Assembly: GCF_003265345.1 (NCBI RefSeq)
Contig: NZ_QFWW01000032.1
Location: 41,438 to 105,437 of the forward strand
Length of the DNA stretch: 64,000 bases
Reading direction: 5' to 3'
DNA from: Lentzea terrae
GTDB lineage: Bacteria; Actinomycetota; Actinomycetes; Mycobacteriales; Pseudonocardiaceae
Below are positions 24,990-34,361 of the stretch, piece by piece. A program made the position numbers and the translations under genes. The notes under the pieces are model-generated. The model saw only the letters and a list, made by a program, of their open reading frames with translations, was not told where the DNA came from and did not search any database. How positions within the stretch are numbered: position 1 is the stretch's first letter; every line of letters begins with the position of its first letter.

Positions 24990-25023
24990 CTAGGTCGTAC
25001 CCGCTGGCAGGGACCAATGTCAC
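24985..25023. promoter_or_regulatory. DosR-like box between the stress-protein remnant and the DUF1918 gene
   Basis: GGGACCAATGTCAC (25010-25023) is the better site. A weaker AGGGCCTAGGTCGT lies at 24985-24998, 25 bp away rather than 23. The better box is 86 bp upstream of the start at 25109. Confidence 0.52.
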
Positions 25024-25108
25024 GAGACCGGCGAGCCGATCCGCACTGCTGTCGCACGCGCGCGAGGCGAACCCTCGATCGCACAGGACCGAGTGAAAGG
25101 CGGGCGTC

Positions 25109-25324
25109 ATGAAGGCGAAGGCGGGTGACTGGCTGGTCGTCAAGGGCCCGGTGGTGGACCACGGCGGACGGCGCGGGCAGATCGTGCGGCTGCGGCACGA
25201 GGACGGCAGCCCGCCGTACGTGGTGCGGTGGCTCGACACCGACCACGAGGCGCTGGTGTTCCCCGGCCCGGACGCGCACGTCGTCACGGCCGAAGACGAG
25301 GCCGCGCGCCTCCACGTGAGCTGA
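25109..25324 (+). CDS. DUF1918 domain-containing protein
   Basis: The 71-residue soluble protein matches DUF1918 (GDWLVVKG near the start, PPYVVRWLDTDHEALVFPGPDAHVV at the end). The family is a small beta barrel of unknown function widespread in actinobacteria, often near stress genes. The start ATG follows GAAAGGCGG. It is followed 3 bp later by a membrane-protein gene in the same direction. Confidence 0.88.
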   Translation: MKAKAGDWLVVKGPVVDHGGRRGQIVRLRHEDGSPPYVVRWLDTDHEALVFPGPDAHVVTAEDEAARLHVS

Positions 25325-25327
25325 GTC

Positions 25328-26542
25328 GTGGACACCGCTGTCGCGCTCGGTCACCTCGCGACGGCGCTCGCGATCGGGCTGCTGCTGGGAGTGGAGCGCG
25401 AGCACGACAACGCGAAGGACTCCACCAGACCCGCGGGGTCGCGGACGTTCCCGCTGATCGCAGTCGGCGGCGCGGTGAGCGCCGCGGTGTCACCGGTCGC
25501 GCTCGGTGTCGCGCTGGCAGCGGTGGGCGCTCTGGTCATCGCCTGGTACCTGCGCACCACCGAACCCGGTGCGACGACGGAGATCGCCGCCATCGCGACG
25601 TTCCTGCTCGGCGCGCTCGCGTGGTCGCGCCCGGAGCTCGCGGTCCCGGTGGGAGTGGCGGCCGCGGCGTTGCTGGCCGCGAAACGGCCGTTGCACCAGT
25701 TCGCGCGCAAGGTGGTGAGCGATCAGGACGTGCGTGACGCGATGATGCTGTTCGTCGTCGCGTTCGTCGTGCTGCCGTTGTTGCCCAATCGCCCGCTTGG
25801 CCCGTACGGGGTGCTGAACCCCGCGAGGGTGTGGTGGCTCGTCATCGCGGTCACGGTCATCGGCTGGGCCGGCTACGTCGCGGCGAGGGCGTTCGGAGAG
25901 CGCTGGGGGCTGCTGGTCACCGGGTTCGCCGGCGGTTTCGTCTCCGGTTCGGCGACGACGGCGGTGATGGCGCGGAAATACCGGGTCGTCGGTGCGGCGG
26001 CGTTTCCCGGAGCGGTGGCGGTGAACCTCGCGACGCTCACGCAGATCCTCGCGGTGATCGCGGTCGCGAGTCCTCCGGTCGCCCTGAGACTGCTGCCCTC
26101 GATCGGCGCGGGCTTGGTCGTGCTGCTGGCCGAGGTCGCGTGGCTGGTGTGGCGCACGAAGCCCGCCGACGTGGAGAACGACGAGCCCGTGGTGAGCAGG
26201 CCGATGTCGCTCAAGGCGGCGCTGTCGCTGGCGGCGGTCCTGGTGCTGTTCCTGGTGGCCACCCGTGCGTCGGCGGAATGGCTCGGTGGCGGGGGAGTGG
26301 TGGCCGCGGGCGCCATCGGTGGCCTCGCGGACGCGCACGCCGCGGCGATCGCGGCCGCTTCGCTTGCGCCGCAGTCGATTCCGGTGCGCATCGCGGTGAT
26401 CGCGTGCGGCGCCGCGCTGGCCACGAACACCGTCGTGAAGCTGGTTCTGGCCACCGTGACGGGCGGGCCGAGGTTCGCGCTGCGGCTCGGCGCGTGGCTG
26501 GCCCCGGTCGTCGCCGCGGTGGCACTCGGGATGGCCTGGTAG
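25328..26542 (+). CDS. MgtC/SapB-DUF4010 family membrane protein
   Basis: The 404-residue protein has about eleven or twelve hydrophobic segments. It opens with an MgtC/SapB-type first span (ALAIGLLLGVEREH), followed by a RTFPLIAVGG motif, and carries a DUF4010 C-terminal half (GGFVSGSATTAVMARKY, then a second FLVATRASAEW block). The family is thought to act at the membrane under Mg or acid stress; transport activity has not been shown. The GTG at 25328 is the earliest start in the frame, 3 bp after the DUF1918 stop. Confidence 0.8.
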   Translation: MDTAVALGHLATALAIGLLLGVEREHDNAKDSTRPAGSRTFPLIAVGGAVSAAVSPVALGVALAAVGALVIAWYLRTTEPGATTEIAAIATFLLGALAWSRPELAVPVGVAAAALLAAKRPLHQFARKVVSDQDVRDAMMLFVVAFVVLPLLPNRPLGPYGVLNPARVWWLVIAVTVIGWAGYVAARAFGERWGLLVTGFAGGFVSGSATTAVMARKYRVVGAAAFPGAVAVNLATLTQILAVIAVASPPVALRLLPSIGAGLVVLLAEVAWLVWRTKPADVENDEPVVSRPMSLKAALSLAAVLVLFLVATRASAEWLGGGGVVAAGAIGGLADAHAAAIAAASLAPQSIPVRIAVIACGAALATNTVVKLVLATVTGGPRFALRLGAWLAPVVAAVALGMAW

Positions 26543-26545
26543 TCC

Positions 26546-26582
26546 AGGACGAAGGTCCCGAACGCGGAAGGACCCCGGACAC
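26546..26582 (+). promoter_or_regulatory. DosR-like box pair upstream of the long stress operon
   Basis: AGGACGAAGGTCCC (26546-26559) differs from a perfect palindrome by one base. AGGACCCCGGACAC begins 23 bp later at 26569. The first is 60 bp before the start at 26619 and directly follows the stop of the membrane-protein gene. Confidence 0.6.
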
Positions 26583-26618
26583 TCACCGCCTGCGGCGCTG
26601 ACCGCGAGGCTGAAGTGC

Positions 26619-27134
26619 ATGAGCGAGAACGATTCCCGGCCCATCGTGGTCGGCGTGGACGGATCCCCGGCCGCACGGGAAGCGCTGCGGTGGGCGGTGG
26701 AGGACGCCCGGCGGCGCGGCTGCCGGGTCGAAGCGGTCTCCGCGTGGCACATGGACTACGGCATGATCGTCGGCCCGATGCCCGCCGAGATCGGCATGCA
26801 GCTGACGCCGGCGAGCAGGCAGGCGGCCCAGCAGGCCGTGCTGGACGGCGCGGTGGAGGAGTTCGCCGACGCCGGGATCCTGCGGGTGCTCGTGGAGGGC
26901 GACCCGAGGACCGTGCTCGTCAAGGCGTCCGAGGACGCGCAGCTGCTGGTCGTGGGCAGTCGCGGGCACGGGCCGATCGTCGAGGCGCTCCTCGGCTCGG
27001 TGAGCTCGTACTGCGTGCACCACGCCGCGTGCCCCGTGGTCGTGATCCGCGCGCCGAAGGTCGAAGCCGAGACCGAGACCGTGCCCGGGCACCTCCGGCA
27101 AGCCGTGCCGCTCACCCCCGGCCCCCTGCTCTGA
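26619..27134 (+). CDS. Universal stress protein, single domain
   Basis: The 171-residue protein has an intact Usp fold: PIVVGVDGSPAAREALRWA at the start and an ATP-binding signature VGSRGHGPIVEALLGS, followed by an HAACPVVVIR strand. About 20 extra residues follow the domain. It is the first gene of a long rightward series that runs to about 34.7 kb (acyl-CoA synthetase, USP, CBS, cation pump, polyphosphate kinase, Hsp20), probably under the DosR-like box 60 bp upstream. Confidence 0.88.
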   Translation: MSENDSRPIVVGVDGSPAAREALRWAVEDARRRGCRVEAVSAWHMDYGMIVGPMPAEIGMQLTPASRQAAQQAVLDGAVEEFADAGILRVLVEGDPRTVLVKASEDAQLLVVGSRGHGPIVEALLGSVSSYCVHHAACPVVVIRAPKVEAETETVPGHLRQAVPLTPGPLL

Positions 27135-27167
27135 CCGCTCGCGGATCTCCGCCGAGGAAGGATCGAC

Positions 27168-29762
27168 ATGACCCCGTCACAGGCACCCGTGCGGGCACTG
27201 CTCACGAACGGAACGGCCGTGACCGTCCGGGAGCTGGGGCCTTCTGACGTGTCGGCGCTGCTGGAGCTGCACCGGTCGTTGCCGGTCGAGGACCAGTACC
27301 TGAGGTTCTTCAGCACCTCGCCGCGGCAGCTCGAGGACTTCGTGCAGCGGATGGTGTCCCCGGACGTACCGCGCCACGTGGTGCTGGGCGCTCTGCGGGG
27401 CGACCGGTTGCTGGGCGCGGGGAGCTACGTCGTGCTCGGCGACACCGACTGCGCCGAGGTCGCGCTGGTCGTGTCGCACGCCGAGCAGACGCACGGCATC
27501 GGCACGCTGCTGCTCGAGCACCTGGTCTCCCTGGCCCGCAGCCGGGGCGTGCGCCGGTTCACGGCGGAAGTGCTCGCGATGAACTTCCGGATGCTGCGGG
27601 TGTTCACCGACATGGGTCTGGTGTGGACGGTCGTGCCGGACGGCGACGTCGTGCACGTCGACCTCGGCCTGGAGGCCTGCGACCGCTATCTCGACGCGAT
27701 CGCCGAACGTGAAGCCGTGGCTGATGTCGCGAGTCTCACGCACGTGTTGCGCCCTGGATCGATCGCCGTCGTGGGCGCGAGCCGGTCGCCGGACTCGGTG
27801 GGCCACGCGGTGCTGCGCAACCTGGTGAAGGGGAACTTCGCCGGTGACCTGTACGCGGTCAACCCGCACGCGAAGTCCGTCGCGAACGTCGAATGCTACG
27901 CCTCGGTGACCGCGTTGCCCGAACCGCCAGAGCTCGCCGTGCTGTGCGTTCCGGCCAAGGCGGTACCGGGCGTGGCCGACGAGTGCGGGCGCCGCGGCGT
28001 GCGAGCCCTGGTCGTCATTTCGTCCGGTGTGGACGCTGACGAACTGAGGAAGGTCATGCACCGCTACGACATGCGGTTGATCGGCCCGAACTGCCTGGGC
28101 GTCTCGACGAGCTCGCCCGCGGTCCGGATGAACGCCACCTTCGCCGCCCACAGCACCCTCGCGGGCGACATCGCGCTGGTGACCCAGTCCGGCGGCATCG
28201 CGATCGGTGTGCAGGAGGAGCTGCGGCGCCTGGGACTTGGGCTGTCGAGCCTGGTGTCGACCGGCGACAAGCTCGACGTCAGCGGCAACGACCTGCTGAT
28301 GTGGTGCGAACACGACCAGGAGACCCGGTTCGTCGCGCTGTACCTGGAATCCTTCGGCAATCCCCGCAAGTTCGCCCGGCTGGCCCGGCGCGTCACCCGC
28401 GACAAGCCGGTGCTTGCGATCCGGTCCGCCACCAGCGACGCAGGACAGCGCGCCGCCGCCTCGCACACCGCCTCGACCGCGACGCCCTCGGTCACCAGGG
28501 ACGCGTTGTTCCGGCAGGCCGGGGTGATCGCGGTGGACAGCGTGCCGGAGCTCACCGACGTGCTGATGGCGCTGAGCTGGCAACCGCTGCCGAAAGGCCG
28601 GTCTGTCGCCGTGCTGAGCAACGCCGGCGGGCTCGGCGTCCTGGCCGCGGACGCTTGTGTGCGCGAGGGACTGCACATGGCGGAGCTCTCCGAGCAGACC
28701 GTCGCCGCGCTGCGCAAGCTGGTGCCACCGGCCGCGAGCGCGCACAACCCGGTGGACACGACCGCCGTCGTGGACGACGCGACGTTCGCCAGGTGCCTGG
28801 ACGTCATCGGAGCCGATCCCGCCGTCGACGCCGTGATCACCGTGACCGTGCCGACCGCACTCGGCGACCCCACCGGCGGCGTGCACCGCGCCGAGGGCAA
28901 GCCCGTGCTGGCCGTGCGCACGGGTCAGACCGAACGCCTCGCGGACGAGGTGCCGTGCTACGCCGAACCCGCCCGCGCGGCCGCCGCGCTCGCCAGGCTG
29001 GCCGAGCGTGCGGACTGGCTCGCGCGGCCCGCGGAGTTCCCCGAGCTGGACGGCGTGGACCTGACCACCGCGCAGGCGATCGTGGCTCGCCGCGGCGAGG
29101 GGTGGCTCACGCCGGACGAGGTCGTGACGCTGCTCAAGGCGTTCGACCTGCCGGTGCTGGGCGGCACGTTCACCACGACGGCGGAGCACGCGGTGTCGGC
29201 GCAACGCGCGTACGACGCCCCGGTCGCGCTCAAGGCCGTCGCCGACGACCTGCTGCACAAGAGCAAGGGCGGCGGTGTGGAGCTCGGTGTCGCCGATGCC
29301 GCCGGTGTGACGGAAGCGTTCCGCGCGTTCCAGGAACGCTTCGGCGACCGGTTGCGCGGGGTGTTCGTGCAGCCGATGGCCGGCGGCGGCAGGGAGCTGC
29401 TGGTCGGTGTGGCCACCGACGAGAAGTTCGGCCCGCTCGTCGTGACGGGACTGGGCGGGGTGGACACCGACGTGATCGACGACCGTGCCGCCGCGCTGGC
29501 GCCACTGTCCACAACGGACGCAGATGGTCTGCTGCACAGCTTCCGCGCGGCCGGTGCCGCGCTGGCGGACGCCGACAAGGAGTCCGTGCGCGACGTCCTG
29601 CTGCGGGTGGCCGCCCTCGCGGCGGCGCTGCCCGAGGTCGTCGAGCTCGACATCAACCCGCTTGTCGTGTCGGAGAAGGGATGCCTGGTGGTGGACGCCA
29701 GGGTCCGCGTCGCTCCGGCACGGCGGACCGACCCGTTCCTGCGGCGGTTGCGGACCAGCTGA
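27168..29762 (+). CDS. GNAT acetyltransferase fused to ADP-forming acyl-CoA synthetase
   Basis: The 864-residue protein starts with a GNAT domain (residues ~10-185, acetyl-CoA loop QTHGIGTLLLEHL). It continues with the CoA-binding Rossmann domain (~195-330, SIAVVGASRSPDSVG), a succinyl-CoA-synthetase-like flavodoxin domain with the phospho-His region (AASHTAST) and an ATP-grasp domain at the C terminus (ALKAVADDLLHKSKGGG). This is the organisation of actinobacterial protein lysine acetyltransferases (Pat-like) that modify acetyl-CoA synthetases; the synthetase part may be regulatory or could make ATP from acyl-CoA. Location in a hypoxia operon fits either role. The start ATG follows GAGGAAGG. 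Confidence 0.87.
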   Translation: MTPSQAPVRALLTNGTAVTVRELGPSDVSALLELHRSLPVEDQYLRFFSTSPRQLEDFVQRMVSPDVPRHVVLGALRGDRLLGAGSYVVLGDTDCAEVALVVSHAEQTHGIGTLLLEHLVSLARSRGVRRFTAEVLAMNFRMLRVFTDMGLVWTVVPDGDVVHVDLGLEACDRYLDAIAEREAVADVASLTHVLRPGSIAVVGASRSPDSVGHAVLRNLVKGNFAGDLYAVNPHAKSVANVECYASVTALPEPPELAVLCVPAKAVPGVADECGRRGVRALVVISSGVDADELRKVMHRYDMRLIGPNCLGVSTSSPAVRMNATFAAHSTLAGDIALVTQSGGIAIGVQEELRRLGLGLSSLVSTGDKLDVSGNDLLMWCEHDQETRFVALYLESFGNPRKFARLARRVTRDKPVLAIRSATSDAGQRAAASHTASTATPSVTRDALFRQAGVIAVDSVPELTDVLMALSWQPLPKGRSVAVLSNAGGLGVLAADACVREGLHMAELSEQTVAALRKLVPPAASAHNPVDTTAVVDDATFARCLDVIGADPAVDAVITVTVPTALGDPTGGVHRAEGKPVLAVRTGQTERLADEVPCYAEPARAAAALARLAERADWLARPAEFPELDGVDLTTAQAIVARRGEGWLTPDEVVTLLKAFDLPVLGGTFTTTAEHAVSAQRAYDAPVALKAVADDLLHKSKGGGVELGVADAAGVTEAFRAFQERFGDRLRGVFVQPMAGGGRELLVGVATDEKFGPLVVTGLGGVDTDVIDDRAAALAPLSTTDADGLLHSFRAAGAALADADKESVRDVLLRVAALAAALPEVVELDINPLVVSEKGCLVVDARVRVAPARRTDPFLRRLRTS

Positions 29763-29785
29763 CAACACGAGACGAGGAGATCGAG

Positions 29786-30241
29786 ATGAGCACGAAGTCA
29801 GACCCGATCGTGGTGGGCGTGGACGGGAAGCCGGCGTCGGACCGCGCACTCGCGTGGGCGGTGGACGAGGCGGTCACCCGCGGCTGCCCGCTGCACGTCG
29901 TCAACGTCTGGCAGTACGAGGCGCTGGTCGACTGGACGGAGACCTCCGCGCAGCGCGAGCAGGCCGCGTCCGAACAGCTGGTCGAGCAGGCCCTGCAGCG
30001 CGCGCTGCGGGGCAAGACCGACCAGCCGGAGATCGTGCGGCGCAGCCTGCGCGGTGACGCGGCCGAGGTGCTGGAGGCGGCGTCGGAAGGCGCGGCGATG
30101 CTGGTCGTCGCCTCGCACACCGACCACCGGATCCGGCAGATGATCCTGGGCTCGACCAGCATGCACGTCGTGCACCACGCGCACGCCCCGGTCGTCGTGA
30201 TCCCGGTGACCGACCGCGAGCACGCGGAGAGCACGCGATGA
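29786..30241 (+). CDS. Universal stress protein, ATP signature lost
   Basis: The 151-residue Usp-type protein begins PIVVGVDGKPASDRALAWA. At the position of the ATP-binding signature it has VASHTDHRIRQMILGSTS, in which the first two glycines are missing, so nucleotide binding is doubtful. The ATG at 29786 has GAGGAGAT upstream. Its stop overlaps the CBS gene start by ATGA. It likely acts together with the adjacent CBS protein (inference from coupling). Confidence 0.85.
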   Translation: MSTKSDPIVVGVDGKPASDRALAWAVDEAVTRGCPLHVVNVWQYEALVDWTETSAQREQAASEQLVEQALQRALRGKTDQPEIVRRSLRGDAAEVLEAASEGAAMLVVASHTDHRIRQMILGSTSMHVVHHAHAPVVVIPVTDREHAESTR

Positions 30242-30633
30242 AGGCACGAGACCTGGTCGCGCGACCCCTCGTCACCGTGGGGCCGCGCGACTTCGCCCGC
30301 CACGCCGAGGGCTTGATGGACGACTTCGGCCTCACGATGCTGCCGGTGGTCGATCAGGGCGTCTTCCTCGGCGTGGTGACCAAGGCCGGCTGCCGGCGTG
30401 GCGACGAAGACGCTCCCAAGGTCGAACGGGTCATGTCGCAGCCGGAGCTGACGGTCGGGCCCGACTTCGACGTCGAGACGCTGTTCGACGCGATGACCCG
30501 CTACGAGGTGCTCTGCGTGCCGGTCCTCGACCAGCGGCAGGTCATCGGCGTGGTCACCCGCCTCGACGTGCTGCGGGCGCTCAGCCGCGACGATCCGCAT
30601 CTGAGGGTGGACCATGCCGGTCACCGCGCCTGA
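30238..30633 (+). CDS. CBS-domain pair protein
   Basis: The 131-residue protein consists of two CBS motifs (~1-60, ~68-125) and little else, like M. tuberculosis Hrp1. The first motif is a little shorter than usual. CBS pairs bind AMP, ATP or related ligands, so it could sense energy charge. It overlaps the stress-protein gene by ATGA and, at its end, the P-type ATPase start by 20 bp, so it is tightly coupled to both. Confidence 0.85.
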   Translation: MKARDLVARPLVTVGPRDFARHAEGLMDDFGLTMLPVVDQGVFLGVVTKAGCRRGDEDAPKVERVMSQPELTVGPDFDVETLFDAMTRYEVLCVPVLDQRQVIGVVTRLDVLRALSRDDPHLRVDHAGHRA

Positions 30634-33139
30634 CCGCGAGGACGTCCTCCACCACGGGCTGCCGGTGGCCGAGGTCGTCCTGCTCGCCGAGACCGACTCC
30701 GGTGCCGGCCTCTCGACCGCCCAGTGGCGGCAGCGGCTCGCCCAGCTCGGTCCCAACGTGCTGCCGGCACGCCGAGGGCCGGGCTGGGTCGTGCGGCTGC
30801 TCGGGCAGCTGAACCACCCCCTCATCTACGTGTTGCTCGCGGCCGCGACGATCACCGCCGTCCTCGGCGAGGTCGTGGACGCGTCGGTGGTGTTCGGCGT
30901 GGTCGTGGTGAACGCCATCATCGGGTTCGTCCAGGAAGCGCGCGCCGAACGCGCACTGGACGCGCTGACCGAGATGGTGCGCACCGAGGTCACCGTGGTG
31001 CGCGACGGGCTCACCGCGCGCGTTCCCTCTGCGGAGCTCGTGCCGGGCGACCTGGTCGTGCTGGAGGCCGGTGACCAGGTCGGTGCCGATCTCCGGCTGA
31101 TGTCCACGAAGGAGTTGCACGTCGACGAGTCGACGCTGACCGGGGAGTCCGTGCCGGTGACGAAGAACCCGGTGGCGCTGCCGTCGGACACCGCACTGGC
31201 CGATCGCGCCAACATGGCCTACTCCGGCACGTTGGTGACGGCAGGTGGCGGACGTGGTGTTGTGGTCGCGACCGGTGCGGACACCGAGATCGGCCGGGTG
31301 CACCGGCTGGTGAGCACGACCACGACCGTGCAGACCCCGTTGACCCGCAAGCTCGCGCACTTCAGCCAGGTGCTGACCGTGGTGATCCTCGCGCTCGCGG
31401 CGGTCAGCGTCGTGGTCGGCCTGCTGCGCGGCGAACCGTTCGCCGAGATGGTCACCGCCGCTGTCGCTCTTGCCGTCGGCGCGATCCCGGAAGGCCTGCC
31501 CGCCGCGGTCACCGTGACGCTCGCGATCGGGGTGGCGCGGATGGCGCGGCGCAACGCGATCATCCGGCGGTTGCCCGCCGTGGAGACGTTGGGCAGCACG
31601 ACGGTCATCTGCACGGACAAGACAGGAACGTTGACCGCCAACGCGATGACAGTCGGCACGGTCATCGTGGGCGACACGCGGTACGAGCTGTCCGGTATCG
31701 GGTACGACCCGAGTGGAACCGTCGCGCCGCCGGTGACGCCGGCGTTGCGCGAGTGTTTGCTGGCAGGGCTGGCGTGCAACGACGCGCGGATCGTCGAGGA
31801 GGACGGACGCTGGCTGCCGGTCGGTGACCCCACCGAGGCCGCGCTGGTGGTGGCGGCGCGCAAGGCGGGGCTTTCCGACGCCGACGTGGCGGAACGGGTG
31901 GACGCCCTGCCGTTCAGCTCGGAGCGCCTGTTCATGGCGACCCGGCACGCGAACGACGTGGTGTACGTCAAGGGCGCGGTCGAACGGGTTCTCGCGCTGG
32001 CCGGGCTCGACCACAGCGCCGAGGCCGAGGAACTGGCCCACGCCGGCCTGAGAGTGCTGGCGATCGGTCGTGCGGCGGGCGCCGAGCTGACCGAGGAAGG
32101 CCTGCAGGGCAACGTGGAGCTGCTGGGCGTCGTCGCGATGCACGACCCCGCGCGTCCCGAGGCGATCGAAGCGGTGCGGGCCTGTCAGGCCGCGGGCATC
32201 GAGGTCAAGATGATCACCGGCGACCACCCGGCCACGGCGCGCTCGATCGCGGCCGAGTTCGGGATCACCTCCGTGCACGCCCGTGTGGCGCCGGAGGAGA
32301 AGCTGAGGCTGGTGAAGGAGATCCAGGCCGGTGGTGACGTCGTCGCGATGACCGGCGACGGCGTGAACGACGCACCTGCGTTGCGGCGCGCGGACATCGG
32401 CGTGGCGATGGGGAAGGGCGGCACCGAGGTCGCCAAGCAGGCGGCCGACATGGTGCTGACCGACGACAACTTCGCGTCGATCCGCGCCGCCGTCGAGGAA
32501 GGGCGCGCGGTCTTCGACAACCTGCGCAAGTTCATCATCTGGACGCTGCCGACCAACATGGCGGAGGGCCTGGTGATCCTGACGGCCATCCTGATCGGCG
32601 CGGCGCTGCCGATCTTGCCCGTGCAGATCCTGTGGATCAACATGACCACGGCCGTGGCACTGGGACTGACGCTGGCGTTCGAACCGCGTGAGTCGGACGT
32701 GATGAGCCGGCCACCGTTGCCACCGTCGTTGCCGCTGCTGACCAAGCAGCTCGTCGGCCGCATCCTGTTCGTCTCGGCGATCCTGCTCGCGTGCTCGTTC
32801 GGCGCCTTCCGCTGGCAGCTGTCGTCGGGCGCGTCGCTGGAGGTCGCGCGGACTGTCGCGGTGAACGTGTTCGTCGGCGCTCAGATCGCCTACCTGGCCA
32901 ACTGCCGGTCGCTCGAGCGGTTCCGGCCGCGCACCGGACCGAACCGGTGGCTGCTCGTGGGCGTCGGGCTGACCGTCGGACTGCAGCTGCTGCTGACGTA
33001 CGCGCCGTTCATGAACACGTTGTTCCACACCGCGCCTCTCGGCTGGGAGCCCTGGCTCGTGGTGGTGGTGCTGAGCGCCGTGTCGTACGTCCTGGTGGAG
33101 CTGGAGAAGTGGTGGCACCGCCGGCGGAAGGGAGCCTGA
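30614..33139 (+). CDS. ctpF: P2-type cation-transporting ATPase (CtpF-like)
   Basis: The 841-residue pump has the P2A features: an N-terminal cation ATPase domain, TGES, PEGLPAAVTVTLAIG in the fourth span, the DKTGTLT phosphorylation site, GDGVNDAPALRRADIG, and C-terminal spans with WINMTTAVALGLTLAFE. It therefore pumps a hard cation such as Ca2+ or monovalent ions rather than heavy metals. M. tuberculosis CtpF (Rv1997) is a DosR-regulon calcium pump of similar layout; assignment to that group is by context and motif. The start overlaps the CBS gene by 20 bp; the stop overlaps the ppk2 start by one base. Confidence 0.87.
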   Translation: MPVTAPDREDVLHHGLPVAEVVLLAETDSGAGLSTAQWRQRLAQLGPNVLPARRGPGWVVRLLGQLNHPLIYVLLAAATITAVLGEVVDASVVFGVVVVNAIIGFVQEARAERALDALTEMVRTEVTVVRDGLTARVPSAELVPGDLVVLEAGDQVGADLRLMSTKELHVDESTLTGESVPVTKNPVALPSDTALADRANMAYSGTLVTAGGGRGVVVATGADTEIGRVHRLVSTTTTVQTPLTRKLAHFSQVLTVVILALAAVSVVVGLLRGEPFAEMVTAAVALAVGAIPEGLPAAVTVTLAIGVARMARRNAIIRRLPAVETLGSTTVICTDKTGTLTANAMTVGTVIVGDTRYELSGIGYDPSGTVAPPVTPALRECLLAGLACNDARIVEEDGRWLPVGDPTEAALVVAARKAGLSDADVAERVDALPFSSERLFMATRHANDVVYVKGAVERVLALAGLDHSAEAEELAHAGLRVLAIGRAAGAELTEEGLQGNVELLGVVAMHDPARPEAIEAVRACQAAGIEVKMITGDHPATARSIAAEFGITSVHARVAPEEKLRLVKEIQAGGDVVAMTGDGVNDAPALRRADIGVAMGKGGTEVAKQAADMVLTDDNFASIRAAVEEGRAVFDNLRKFIIWTLPTNMAEGLVILTAILIGAALPILPVQILWINMTTAVALGLTLAFEPRESDVMSRPPLPPSLPLLTKQLVGRILFVSAILLACSFGAFRWQLSSGASLEVARTVAVNVFVGAQIAYLANCRSLERFRPRTGPNRWLLVGVGLTVGLQLLLTYAPFMNTLFHTAPLGWEPWLVVVVLSAVSYVLVELEKWWHRRRKGA

Positions 33140-33959
33140 TGCAACGGCTGAACCGCGAGGTGTACGAGCGGGAGTTGCTGCGGCTGCAGACCGAGCTCGT
33201 GAAGCTGCAGGAATGGGTGCGTGAGACCGGGGCACGGCTCGTGGTGGTGTTCGAGGGACGTGACGCCGCGGGCAAGGGCTCGGCGATCAAGCGGATCACC
33301 GAGCACCTCAACCCCGGGTCGCGCGGATCGTGGCGCTGCCGGCGCCGAGCGAACGGGAACGCACCCAGTGGTACTTCCAGCGCTACGTGGCGAACCTGCC
33401 CGCCGCGGGGGAGATCGTGCTGCTGGACCGCAGCTGGTACAACCGCGCCGGCGTCGAGCACGTGATGGGCTACTGCACGCCGGAGGAGCACCGGCTGTTC
33501 CTGCGGCAGTGCCCGCTGTTCGAGCGGATGCTCGTCGAGGACGGGATCCTGCTGCGCAAGTACTGGTTCTCGGTCAGCGACGCCGAGCAGGAAAACCGCT
33601 TCCGCAAGCGCCTCGACGACCCGTTGAAACGCTGGAAGCTCTCGCCGATGGACCTCGAGTCGCTGACGCGCTGGGAGGACTACTCGCGCGCCAAGGACGA
33701 GATGATGGTGCACACCGACATCGCCGATTCCCCTTGGTACGTGGTCGAAGGCGACGACAAGCGGCGCGCGCGGGTCAACATGATCGCCCACCTGCTCAGC
33801 ACGATCGACTACCACGAGGTGACCGCGCCGCGGATCACCCTGCCCGACCGCCCGTCGTCGACGGGCTATCAGCGCACCGCACGTGCCCTGCAGACGGAGG
33901 TTCCGGATCACGCCGCAGGGCTGGTGCGAGACAACCACAACAGGAAGGTGAGGAGATGA
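33139..33959 (+). pseudogene. ppk2: Polyphosphate kinase 2 (PPK2), frameshifted
   Basis: The N-terminal frame encodes LVVVFEGRDAAGKGSAIKRI, the Walker A of PPK2, up to ITEHLNP. At about 33315 the frame then goes wrong, and the family sequence resumes in another frame as IVALPAPSERERTQWYFQRY, then DRSWYNRAGVEHVMG and a normal C terminus to 33959. Adding one C to the CCCC run there would restore a protein of about 273 residues with the usual RVARIVALPAPSERE join. PPK2 makes or uses polyphosphate to phosphorylate nucleotides. It is coupled to the pump (TGATG) and to hsp20 downstream (ATGA). Confidence 0.82.
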
Positions 33960-34361
33960 CTTCGCTCGCCCGTCGTCCCGTCGGGGCACTGATCCCCGAC
34001 CTCTGGGACATGTTCGAGACGTCCTGGCCGTTCTCGTCCAGGCACCCCATGCACATCGAGGACTTCGTCGAGGAAGGCGCCTACGTCGTCCGGGCGGAGC
34101 TCCCAGGACTCGACGCCACGAAGGACATCGACGTGAGCGCGGCCAACGGAGTGCTGACCATCACGGCCAAGCGGGAGGAGACCACCAAGGAACAGCACAG
34201 AGTTCCACTACGGCTCGTTCACCCGTGCCGTCACGCTGCCCACCGGAGCGGACGCGGAGAAGATCTCCGCGAAGTACGAGAAGGGGATCCTGGAGGTGCG
34301 CATTCCACTGGCGGCGGTGCCGGAGGAACGCAAGATCGCGATCGATGTCCAGCCCGAATGA
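33956..34361 (+). pseudogene. Hsp20 small heat-shock protein (HspX-like), frameshifted
   Basis: The start frame gives an HspX-like N terminus (VGALIPDLWDMFETSW) and the alpha-crystallin domain up to TITAKREETTKEQH. There the frame shifts (near 34200), and the rest of the domain, EFHYGSFTRAVTLPTGAD to YEKGILEVRIPL, appears in another frame ending at 34361. The intact protein would be about 135 residues. HspX (Rv2031c) is the emblematic DosR-induced chaperone in M. tuberculosis. The ATG overlaps the ppk2 stop by 4 bases. Confidence 0.8.

Noticed and set aside
27177..29849. 890-residue frame antisense to the GNAT/acyl-CoA synthetase gene
   Set aside because: Artefact of GC-rich codon use; no domain and no start signal.
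30581..33235. 884-residue open frame antisense to the CtpF-like ATPase
   Set aside because: Low-complexity Arg/His/Gly-rich translation without a known domain; the sense strand gives a complete P-type ATPase.
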